Shown: piece after piece, positions 7,725 through 15,466 of the stretch | Layout of the letters: each line of letters starts with the position of its first letter | Numbering within the stretch: position 1 is the first letter of the stretch | Made by a program: the position numbers and the translations under genes | Notes under the pieces: model-generated | What the model saw: only the letters and a program-made list of their open reading frames with translations | What the model was told of the DNA's origin: nothing | Database searches by the model: none | Origin: Halanaerobiaceae bacterium | GTDB lineage: Bacteria; Bacillota; Halanaerobiia; Halanaerobiales; DTU029 | Direction of reading: 5' to 3' | NCBI GenBank assembly: GCA_012521855.1 | Contig: JAAYLO010000211.1 | Span: forward strand, 1-19,615 | Length of the DNA stretch: 19,615 nt

Positions 7725-10587
7725 CTAATAACTAATATCAATATCTCTATGTTTTTTTCTTAATTCTTCAATAATCTCAGTATCAATTTTTTTATTGCCT
7801 TGTAATTTCTATGTCAATAAAAATGAATCATATTCTAATAAAGGAGATATATCAGATATTTCATTGTTATTTAATCTAAGGACTTTAGTTCTTAAGCGAC
7901 ACTTAGCAAATTATGATATATCTGAAATTTTATTAAATGACAGATCAAGTGTCTCTAAATCCAGTAAACGCATATCAGCTAAAACTGATATGTCTGAAAT
8001 ATTATTGCTAGCCAAATTAAGACTTACTAAATTACTAAAATCCGCATATGCCAATGCTGATATATCTGTTATATTTCTTTTGCTTAAATCAAGTTCAGTT
8101 ATTTCTGTAAAATCCGAAGGGAAAATATATCCTTCTGGTATTTTTAGTATATCCCTTAATGCTGCCTCTAAATTAATATCATTAAAATGAATTGCTTTTT
8201 CAAAATATGCTGTAATTGTCATGTGTTCAGTAACTTTTAGCAATATAGTATCTGCTGTTTCACCAGTACTCCATTCTTTAAATCTCCACCCTTCTGACGA
8301 AACTGCCGTTAACTCAACTATTTCTCATATACCATAGCTTTCTTTATTACATCTCACATATCCTGAACCTTCCACATTTACCATTAAAGAACCTTCCTGT
8401 GATTCAAATATAGCTTTTATATTAAGAATACCATCATCAAAGTTATCATATTTCACTACTATATTTTTCTGCGGTTCGGTACCCTCTATATCTCCTGCCC
8501 AGGTTACAAATCTCCAGTTTTCTGCTGGAACTGCTGTTATTTCCAGCTCTTCACCATCTCTTATAGTATTTGACTCTATGCTTAATTCTATTTTTCCCTG
8601 TCCCTGTACTGCAGTTTCTATCCGAATTGTTCTAATAAACCGGGCACCTATTTCTTTATCACTATCCATCTTTATAGTGATTTCGTCAGCTGTTTTACCA
8701 AGACTCCCTATATCTCCTGTCCAGTACTCAAATTCCCAACCAGGATCAGGTATAGCCTTTAGTACTACATCTTCTCCCTTTTTGTATACCTTTTTATCAG
8801 GATTTATCTCCAGTTTGCCTCCTTCGGAAGTATTAGTTGTAAGTATTACAAGATCATGGCTGACGTCAATATGAGCTGTTTCTAATTCTTTAATTACCTG
8901 GTAAGCCTGATAATCTAAATTATTCTCTTTTAATGATACCTTATATAAATTAGGTAATTTAGTCAAAGTATCTATTTCTCTTATCCTATTATTATTCAAA
9001 TATAACCTTTCCAGGTTTAATAATCCTTCCAATGGACTTATGTCTGTAACATTATTGTTTTCTAGAGAAAGTTCTATTAATTTAGTCAAAACTGACAGAT
9101 TACTGATATTACCGATATTATTATTATTAAGAGACAATTTTTCCAGTTTATTGAAAGATGGTAAATTATTCTAACTGCTAATATTATTACTATCCAGAGA
9201 TAGTTCTGTCAGATTACTTAAACCAGATAAATAATGAAGATCTTTAATTCCTGTATTGTTTAGTGATAATCTGCTTAAATTATTAAACTCTGTTTCAGAT
9301 AAGATAAGAAAATTATTAATTGGATTATTATCCAGAATTAATTCATTAAGATCAGCAAAATTTTGTATACCTTCTAATGACTCTATATTTCTATTTGATA
9401 GATCCAGTCGGCTTATATTTCTGATATCATTTCTTGTTATTATCCCGTCATATTTCCCAATTAATTCCCGGACTGCTCCTTCAAAATTTTTCTCTTCAAA
9501 TTATATTTGTCCATCCAGTGGTATTTTTTCTTCTACTGTATATTCAAAACTATTATTCATTGTAACCAGTGTAGAATCACTCAAATATCTAACAGTATAG
9601 GATATTGGTAAACCTATATTATCAATGTCAAATTTTGCACCCTCCTCTATAAAAGCCTGTAATCTTTTAATTTTTTCTTCGTCAATGGGAGTAGCCATTG
9701 AAGTTGTCAATCCTTTTACTGCATCCCCGCCCACTTGTAATATTGTAACCTCTGTCTGTTCCATTGTTTCTTTAAGATTTTTTGATCCTTTTAAACCAAT
9801 TTTTCCAAAAGAAGCATTAACTGCTGCATTTAGTTCTTCTTGACTTGCAGTTGAACTATATATTAGATAATATTTTCTTCCGTATGTAACACTACTTATA
9901 AAAGCAGGAGGATTATCTTCACTAATACATAGCTTTTTTTATCTTCGTTTTTTTCTTTAAATTCTGCACCTATTTTGAAGATTAATCCACATTCTCCATT
10001 TAGACAGTAATCAAGGTGTTCAAGAGAAGATATCGCTATAGTCTCAATACTAAATTTCGCTGGTGTTCCGCCCTGATATTCCTTCAATATTTCATTCATG
10101 GCATTGTTTATAGTGGAATATTTAGGATCTTCTATAGTCCTGCTTTTACTTCCTTCAGCCCCTGAAACTATTGTTAAAGTAATGTTGATAGGTTTGCGCG
10201 GTAAAGTAATAGGATTAGGCACACCACCATCTACTAATGTTCTGGTCTGGACTAAATTACCATGCCAGATTACTTCAGCCAATAGATTAAGCATCATATA
10301 TTTTTCTGAATTTGTTATATGGTTATATTTCTTGGTTATTTTCCTATTTTTCTTTCTACTCCATCGATTACCTCTGTAACTATCTCTTCATTTATTATTT
10401 CTTCATCACTCATTGCTGCTGTTGTTTCTAATTTCGGAATACTACATATTACAGTATCAATTTCTTTTCACTCATAACTTCCTTTAATCCATCTTTTTTA
10501 CTGCTACAGCCAGCCATAAAACATAAGAGTATTATTGTAAGGACCAGCAATATTTTATTTCTCACTCTTCTCTATTTTATTTCTCAC
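7725..10587 (-). pseudogene. Decayed lipoprotein: thiol-activated cytolysin core fused to leucine-rich and InlB-B-like repeats
   Basis: Remnant of one gene of about 945 codons. Order on the minus strand: lipoprotein signal (GTG near 10587/10565, CFMAGC lipobox); cytolysin domains 1-3 (about 10330-9510); internalin-type cap plus LRRs (about 9500-8890); three InlB-B/Flg_new_2-like units with GW-FEYW, NWRFVTW and GWRFKEW cores (about 8870-8225); a second cap plus LRRs (8225-7725). Cytolysin evidence: RKPINI then DP-Y near 10200-10120, SSVTYGR near 9893-9876, VGGDA near 9735 (the conserved Gly-Gly of perfringolysin), GLPISYT near 9613. No domain 4 undecapeptide is present. From about 9930 to the end one frame is kept, broken by TAA 9501-9503, TAG 9171-9173, TGA 8325-8327, TAA 7911-7913 and TAG 7809-7811; the natural end is TAG 7725-7727. 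Frameshifts lie near 10466, 10341 and 9935, each at an A run. Open pieces remain at 9896-10297, 9501-9764 (upstream open part to about 9930), 8325-9137 and 7911-8243. Confidence 0.88.
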
Positions 10588-10594
10588 TCTTCTC
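10551..10594 (-). repeat. 22-bp perfect tandem duplication over the start of the cytolysin gene
   Basis: Plus-strand 10551-10572 and 10573-10594 are identical (TATTTTATTTCTCACTCTTC plus TC). On the minus strand each copy carries GAGAAGAGTG, that is, the region around the GTG start. The copy next to the strong GGAGAGAG site now reads ten codons and stops. The copy joined to the lipoprotein signal (GTG at 10565) has lost that site. Since 22 is not a multiple of 3, the duplication breaks initiation and frame. Confidence 0.93.
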
Positions 10595-10901
10595 TCTCCT
10601 TTTGTTAATTTATTCTAGCTATCAGTTCACTATAACCCGTCCACATTTATCTATAAGAAACACCCCCCACATAAAATGTTACATATTTTTATTTATTATA
10701 TTATAATGTAATTTTCCTTTTTTAAGCATTCTTATTATATATTAGCATGATTTACTAAAAATAATCAATATCTATTTTTGGTTTTTATTGGCTTCTTTTA
10801 TATATATTTGTCGTATTGATATATATTATCTAATTTCTATATTTTCTGTATTTTCTTTTTATTTTTTATTGCATTGATTTCAGGATAAATATAATTACCT
10901 A
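10595..10901. other. AT-rich divergent intergenic region without a gene
   Basis: No open frame of note on either strand. It contains GGAGAGAG and spacer for the minus-strand cytolysin remnant and long A/T runs. The only recognisable control elements are at its right end, in front of the TetR gene. I see no RNA gene, riboswitch or terminator hairpin. Confidence 0.6.
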
Positions 10902-10930
10902 TTGACATCTGCCAATATTTGTTATAATAT
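10902..10930 (+). promoter_or_regulatory. Sigma-A type promoter of the TetR-hydrolase operon
   Basis: A perfect -35 TTGACA (10902-10907) is followed by TATAAT at 10923-10928 (15-base spacer) or TAATAT at 10925-10930 (17-base spacer). It lies 43 bases before the TetR start codon and directly before the palindromic operator. Confidence 0.75.
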
Positions 10931-10935
10931 TATTT

Positions 10936-10951
10936 TTGACTGAACAGTCAA
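10936..10951. promoter_or_regulatory. Palindromic operator, probable TetR autoregulatory site
   Basis: TTGACTG-AA-CAGTCAA is an inverted repeat with perfect 7-base arms and a 2-base centre, a size and symmetry common for TetR-family operators. It sits just downstream of the -10 box, where a bound repressor would block initiation, 21 bases before the regulator's own start codon. Confidence 0.75.
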
Positions 10952-10972
10952 TCTATTGATAAGGAGTAAAAA

Positions 10973-12283
10973 ATGTCACCCCGAAGCAAAGAACAAAATC
11001 AGAGAATACGTGACGGGCGCCGGGAAGAGATACTGCAGGCTGCCCTGAAAGTTTTTGCCCGTAAAGGACTGTCAGCCGCAAAGATTTCGGAAATTGCGCA
11101 GACTGCAGGGTTAAGCCATGGTTTGATTTATCATTATTTTGAATCCAAAGATGAGATTTTTACAGAACTGGTAAGAAAGGCTTTTGAGATATCATTAGGA
11201 ATTTTTGCTTATGCTGCCCGGGGAAAAGAAGAACCTTTAGAACGATTAAGAGAAATGACGGAGACAATACTTTCGGGTGCATTTGAGGGAGACAGCCCAT
11301 ATTATTTTTTGATGATCATTCAGGCATACACTTCAGACTCAGTACCCTCTGAAGTAAAGGAACTGGCCAGAGAAAAGGAGCTTTTATACAGAGAATATTT
11401 GAAACCCATAGTTGTTGAAGGACAAAAAAAAGGCCAGATTGCAGCCGGTGATCCTGATACTATGGTTACCGCTTACCTTTCCCTGATTCAGGGTTTGGCA
11501 GTGCTGAAAATCCAGGGTGGTGAGGAAATACCGCTTCCCGGTGCTGACATTTTCCTGAGATTGTTTCAGGATTCATCTTTATCATTATCCGGCAAAACAT
11601 TATCCAGCCACACCAGAACCGGTTCTTTTGGCCCGGTTCCGCTCAAAAGGGCCTGGCTCTTTTATCGTTCACAGGAAGCCGGACTGGAACCTGTAATTAT
11701 CCGGAGCAAAACAGAAGAGGTCATGAGAGACAGGAGGAAAATCTACCGGATAGTTGAGGAAAATACAGCCAGCGGGGAAAAAACCATAATTGAAGTTCAG
11801 GCCGGTGACTGGCTTCCAATATCAATACGGGTACTGGACCAGGATGAAAGACAGATTGCATCAGTGGAATATCAGAATAATACCGTAACTTATAACATCC
11901 CTTCACGGCGTCTGCACAGGACCATTAAAGTGAAAGGGGAATACTATGATATCAATATGTTGAGTTATCTCTTTCAGGCTTTTCCCTTTGGCCATAAGAA
12001 ACGGATTCATTTTAACCTGGTGACGGATGGCAGGAGGGGCAGCCCGGTAGGATCATTCCCAATGTATGTTATGGAAACAGGGCAGGAAAAAATCGAAGTA
12101 CCTGAAGGCAGTTATGACTGCTACTGCCTGGAGATGGGGATTGCCGGAATGACCGGCATATTCGCATCTAAATACAGGTATTTCTTCTGGTATACGGTTA
12201 GCAGCCCCCACATTCTGGTAAAATTCCAGGATACACCTGGAGGACTAAGCGAATTGGTGAAAATTGATGTAAAGGAGGATTGA
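10973..12283 (+). CDS. TetR/AcrR regulator with a large C-terminal DUF3108-like domain
   Basis: DNA-binding repressor expected in the cytosol. Residues about 12-60 are a TetR helix-turn-helix: REEILQAALKVFARKG, then ISEIAQTAGLSHGLIYHYF and the usual K-DEIF continuation. Residues to about 200 look like a TetR ligand domain. The protein does not end near 200 residues as usual but continues to 436. The extra part (about 215-430) is beta-rich and ends in VPEGSYDCYCLEMG, KYRYFFWYT and PHILVKF. This pattern recalls DUF3108 or LolA-like lipid-binding folds found in exported proteins; this assignment is by eye only. AGGAG lies 6 bases before the ATG, and a promoter and palindrome precede it. Its stop overlaps or abuts the hydrolase start, so both are one operon. 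I infer that the extra domain senses a hydrophobic compound related to the hydrolase substrate. Confidence 0.87.
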   Translation: MSPRSKEQNQRIRDGRREEILQAALKVFARKGLSAAKISEIAQTAGLSHGLIYHYFESKDEIFTELVRKAFEISLGIFAYAARGKEEPLERLREMTETILSGAFEGDSPYYFLMIIQAYTSDSVPSEVKELAREKELLYREYLKPIVVEGQKKGQIAAGDPDTMVTAYLSLIQGLAVLKIQGGEEIPLPGADIFLRLFQDSSLSLSGKTLSSHTRTGSFGPVPLKRAWLFYRSQEAGLEPVIIRSKTEEVMRDRRKIYRIVEENTASGEKTIIEVQAGDWLPISIRVLDQDERQIASVEYQNNTVTYNIPSRRLHRTIKVKGEYYDINMLSYLFQAFPFGHKKRIHFNLVTDGRRGSPVGSFPMYVMETGQEKIEVPEGSYDCYCLEMGIAGMTGIFASKYRYFFWYTVSSPHILVKFQDTPGGLSELVKIDVKED

Positions 12284-12288
12284 AAAAC

Positions 12289-13215
12289 TTGAAAGTAATC
12301 AAGATATTTTTGATTGTAAGTCTGGTTTACACCTTTTTAATGGTGCAGGAAAATTCACTGGCATCTGAAGAAAAATTAGTCCCGCCGGAAGACTTTACGT
12401 ATTTTGTCACCAGAGATAGTATTAAAATTTATTATCAAGAAATAAAACCGGAAGAAACCATGAAGGGAACTCTCGTCTTTTTCCAGGGGATTTATGGTGG
12501 CGGCAGGAGGACCGGACTGAACGATACCCTCGCTGAAAACGGATTTGCAAGTGTAATCGTACATCAACGGGATACCGGATATTCTGAAGGAGTCAAAGGT
12601 GATCTGAAAAGCTTCGATATTGTTGAAGAAGATTATCAGGAATTACTTGATCTCTTAAAAGAAAAAGAGCCGGATTTACCTCTCTTCATCCTGGGACATA
12701 GTATCGGCGGGGATTTTTGTATCTGGATTGCCAGTAAGAGGGGTGATCTGGCCGGGGTTATCCTGGTTAACCCGGCGACCAGATATCCCGTAACAAAGGT
12801 ACCTTTTAAAACCAAATTGAAGTTTATGTTTGACTATATCTTTCGACCCGGTGCTTTAACCATTGATGTCACTCCACCGCAGGAAATCAGTAATGAAAAG
12901 GATCAAGAAGAAATCAAAGCTGCTGCCCGGGACGAACTTTGTCTGCAAAAAATGAGTGTCCGTTATGCCATGGCTGCCCGGAAATTATGGGAAGATAGTG
13001 TTAAAAACGCCTCTACCGCCAATTCGCCGGTATTAATTATTTATGGAGGCCAGGATGATGTGATTGATCATTCAGAAACAGAAAAAGTTTATGAGGTATG
13101 GAAATACCCTGCAAAAACCAGGATTGTCATTCCCGAAGCAGGCCACGGCTGGCATATTTACGAACACTGTACTGACACGATTATTAACTGGCTAAATGAA
13201 GCGGTAGAGCGATAG
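12289..13215 (+). CDS. Exported alpha/beta hydrolase (serine aminopeptidase/monoacylglycerol lipase type)
   Basis: Predicted esterase or lipase of the S33/Hydrolase_4 group, anchored or secreted by an N-terminal hydrophobic segment (IKIFLIVSLVYTFLMV) ending near NSLASEEK. The catalytic triad is visible, numbering from TTG at 12280: nucleophile elbow GHSIGG with Ser141, acid in GGQDD (Asp259/260) and His289 in EAGHGWH. Substrate is unknown. Two TTG starts compete. TTG at 12280 overlaps the TetR stop (TTGA) but is only 1 base from GGAGG; TTG at 12289 is 10 bases from it and is preferred. Either way it is translationally coupled to the TetR gene. The gene ends 4 bases from the convergent cheX stop, with no terminator between them. 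Confidence 0.88.
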   Translation: MKVIKIFLIVSLVYTFLMVQENSLASEEKLVPPEDFTYFVTRDSIKIYYQEIKPEETMKGTLVFFQGIYGGGRRTGLNDTLAENGFASVIVHQRDTGYSEGVKGDLKSFDIVEEDYQELLDLLKEKEPDLPLFILGHSIGGDFCIWIASKRGDLAGVILVNPATRYPVTKVPFKTKLKFMFDYIFRPGALTIDVTPPQEISNEKDQEEIKAAARDELCLQKMSVRYAMAARKLWEDSVKNASTANSPVLIIYGGQDDVIDHSETEKVYEVWKYPAKTRIVIPEAGHGWHIYEHCTDTIINWLNEAVER

Positions 13216-13219
13216 CCCA

Positions 13220-13678
13220 TTATTCTCTAATTGATATATATATTACAAAACTTTTATCATCAGCCAGCATGGGAATTACCAGGGTTTTTTTAGTGGCTGT
13301 TGAAAAGGTCTTGTTCTTTCCCACGGCAATCTGTGGCGGCACAATATCACAGTTATACCCTGCCTCTGAGAAATAAGTCATGGAATTTCCACTGATAATA
13401 TTCGCCAATTCTCCTATGGCTGAAGCAACAAATTTATCAAATTCTTTGAATTCCATTCCTGCCATTTCTTCAACCAGGTCCAGTACCATTTTCTCGGAAA
13501 AACTGAAGATAATGGTTCCCTTTAAATCACCGGTAATACCTATAGAGACATTGATAATATCTTCAGGTTCAATCCTCTCTACAACACTTAATTCACCCTT
13601 ATCGAGTTCTATAGAAAACATATTATGAAATACGTCACGTGCTGCCATATAAATAGGGTTTATATGTTGTACTTTCAC
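13220..13678 (-). CDS. cheX: CheX-type chemotaxis phosphatase family protein
   Basis: CheX/CheC-fold protein; family members dephosphorylate CheY-P or related receiver domains in the cytosol. The 152-residue length is typical. The signature GELANIISGN supplies the catalytic Glu90-x-x-Asn93 pair; CheX carries only one such helix, as here. The C-terminal ATKKTLVIPM strand also fits. Start is GTG at 13678, with AGGGG 8 bases upstream; this GTG shares one base with the TAG stop of the hemerythrin gene, so the two are coupled. No che receptor or kinase genes are visible, so the partner receiver is unknown. Confidence 0.9.
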   Translation of the reverse strand: MKVQHINPIYMAARDVFHNMFSIELDKGELSVVERIEPEDIINVSIGITGDLKGTIIFSFSEKMVLDLVEEMAGMEFKEFDKFVASAIGELANIISGNSMTYFSEAGYNCDIVPPQIAVGKNKTFSTATKKTLVIPMLADDKSFVIYISIRE

Positions 13679-14091
13679 TACTTTTCACCCCTCTTTACAT
13701 ATTCGCTTATTTTCTGGTCTTCTCCGGTGACATGATTGATTAACCATGTTAATAATCTCCCGCTGAATTCCTGAACCAGTTCTTCATTATATTTGTCATT
13801 TTCGAATTTGCTTTTGAACTTTTTTACATCATTCCTGAAATCATCATGTATTTTTTTATGTCTTTCATATTCCGGGAACTCATATTTACGCTGAACGGCC
13901 TCTTCTGATTCAAAGTGAACCACTACATATTCACCCATAAAACTGAAGGTTTTTTCGATTTCCTCAAGTTTTTCTTCCATACTCTGGCCACTCCGGACCA
14001 CCTTTATAAAACCATTTACTCTCTCGAAGAGCTCCCTGTGCTGTCTATCAATCAGCTCAACACCTATACGATATTTTTCTTTCCAGATCAT
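13678..14091 (-). CDS. Bacteriohemerythrin
   Basis: Small non-heme di-iron protein that binds O2 (possibly NO); in anaerobes it is thought to serve oxygen sensing or scavenging. All seven expected metal ligands are present: His18 (DRQH), His59 and Glu63 (HFESEE), His78 and His82 (ERHKKIH), His120 and Asp125 (NHVTGED). Length of 137 is standard for single-domain bacteriohemerythrins. Start ATG has an AAGGGGG site about 12 bases upstream, a little far. It lies 40 bases after the HD-GYP gene and is coupled to cheX, so it probably feeds a redox cue into the motility/c-di-GMP module. Confidence 0.94.
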   Translation of the reverse strand: MIWKEKYRIGVELIDRQHRELFERVNGFIKVVRSGQSMEEKLEEIEKTFSFMGEYVVVHFESEEAVQRKYEFPEYERHKKIHDDFRNDVKKFKSKFENDKYNEELVQEFSGRLLTWLINHVTGEDQKISEYVKRGEK

Positions 14092-14131
14092 GTTGATTTA
14101 TTACCCCCTTTTTTCAGTAATCAAGCCATTA

Positions 14132-15400
14132 TCAACTGATATTGATTTCAGAATCAAAATATCTCAGGTTTTTTCCCCGCTTATTTTTGAAAGACTGATA
14201 ATATTTTCTGCCTTCAAGCTGTCTCTTTTTCCTGATAGCATTAATAAGGTCATAATTACTTAACAATGTTTTCACTATATTTTCATCTATTTTTCCGCCT
14301 TTCACCAGTTCCTGGAAAACTCCATAAACCTGATTCCTGTCCATGCCGGCCCGGTAAGGCCTGTCTTCTGTTACTGCCGTAAAGATATCTGCCACTGCCA
14401 TTATACGGGCCCCCTGAGATAGGTCCTCAGCCTTAAGGTGAAATGGATATCCTGTCCCGTCAAGTCTCTCATGATGATAGGCTGCCCATTCCTTAAGACA
14501 GGGAAATTCATCGATATATTCAAGTACCTGGTATGTATAATATGTGTGTGAGCGTATCTTCCTCCATTCAGCCTCATCCAGTTTTCCTTTTTTATTTAAG
14601 ATTTCAGGTGGTATAACCAGTTTGCCGATATCATGTAAATATCCTGCTGCCTCTATAATCATCTGCTCTTTTTTTGTAAAACCCAGTAACCTTGACAGTT
14701 CTTTTGCTACTGCTGATACGCCTACAGAATGAGTAGCTGTAAAGGGGCTGCGGAAATCAATAATATAACTTATGATCCTGGTTATTTCAAGAACCTTCTC
14801 AATGGTAATCCTGATTTTGCTTTCAAATGAAGATACAAGTTTATCAAGTTCCCGGTCGATAGCTGCACTTGACTTTATATCCAGACAGAAATACTCTTTT
14901 CTGATCAGTTTCTGAAAGGCCTTTACGGCCTCCGGCCAGTACTTAGTGCCAGAACCTTCTTCTATTTCCCGGCTAATTTTCTCGTAATCATTATATATAT
15001 CATATTCCTCTGTCAAAAATGCAAGCTGGTCTGATAAATGCAGTAAATTATAAACCGGGGAAATCCTGGAGCTATAATCATTAAAATCACTATGATGATA
15101 TTTTATAAACAATGATATTTCTTCCAGGTGCGGGGATTCACTTAATAGATAATACCCTATTAAGGCATGGGCATTTTCCTCATCATCAAAGCTGAAATCA
15201 GACAGCTCCACATCCCTGATGTAAAATACCCCGATATCGTGTATATTTGCCGCGATGACGAGATTCCTTAAATCCCGTAAATCTAAATTCATCTCTTTTC
15301 CAATCCTGTAAGCAATGTAAGTTACCTTTTTATGATGGCTTACAACAGAATTACTGACCAGATCCATTACTCCAGATAAAGGTTTAAGTATCTTAAGCAT
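14132..15400 (-). CDS. Tandem HD-domain protein with C-terminal HD-GYP phosphodiesterase
   Basis: Predicted c-di-GMP phosphodiesterase, 422 residues, soluble. The C-terminal half carries the full HD-GYP set: His224, His256-Asp257 (YLHDIGKL), Lys260, His285, His309-His310, ERLDGTGYP at 311-319 and Asp338. The N-terminal half (about 18-130) is a second HD-like domain with His22/23, NIHDIG at 53-57 and His102/103. It lacks a GYP motif, so it is probably a degenerate or regulatory copy. There is no membrane segment and no response-regulator receiver. AGGAG lies 18 bases before the ATG and GGAG directly before it, so the start is slightly uncertain. It sits 66 bases after the GGDEF gene and pairs a hydrolase with that (broken) synthase. 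Confidence 0.92.
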   Translation of the reverse strand: MLKILKPLSGVMDLVSNSVVSHHKKVTYIAYRIGKEMNLDLRDLRNLVIAANIHDIGVFYIRDVELSDFSFDDEENAHALIGYYLLSESPHLEEISLFIKYHHSDFNDYSSRISPVYNLLHLSDQLAFLTEEYDIYNDYEKISREIEEGSGTKYWPEAVKAFQKLIRKEYFCLDIKSSAAIDRELDKLVSSFESKIRITIEKVLEITRIISYIIDFRSPFTATHSVGVSAVAKELSRLLGFTKKEQMIIEAAGYLHDIGKLVIPPEILNKKGKLDEAEWRKIRSHTYYTYQVLEYIDEFPCLKEWAAYHHERLDGTGYPFHLKAEDLSQGARIMAVADIFTAVTEDRPYRAGMDRNQVYGVFQELVKGGKIDENIVKTLLSNYDLINAIRKKRQLEGRKYYQSFKNKRGKNLRYFDSEINIS

Positions 15401-15466
15401 CTCCAGTACCCTGTACTTCTCCTTTCAATTATTATATTCACTGCTATATCTACTCACTACGTCTTT

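Noticed and set aside
7795..8190. A plus-strand Leu/Ser-rich frame opposite the second LRR block.
   Set aside because: Its repeats are only the complement of the LRR codons on the minus strand.
10595..10901. Possible riboswitch, small RNA or origin in the AT-rich gap.
   Set aside because: No stable hairpin, no conserved riboswitch core and no DnaA-box cluster seen by eye.
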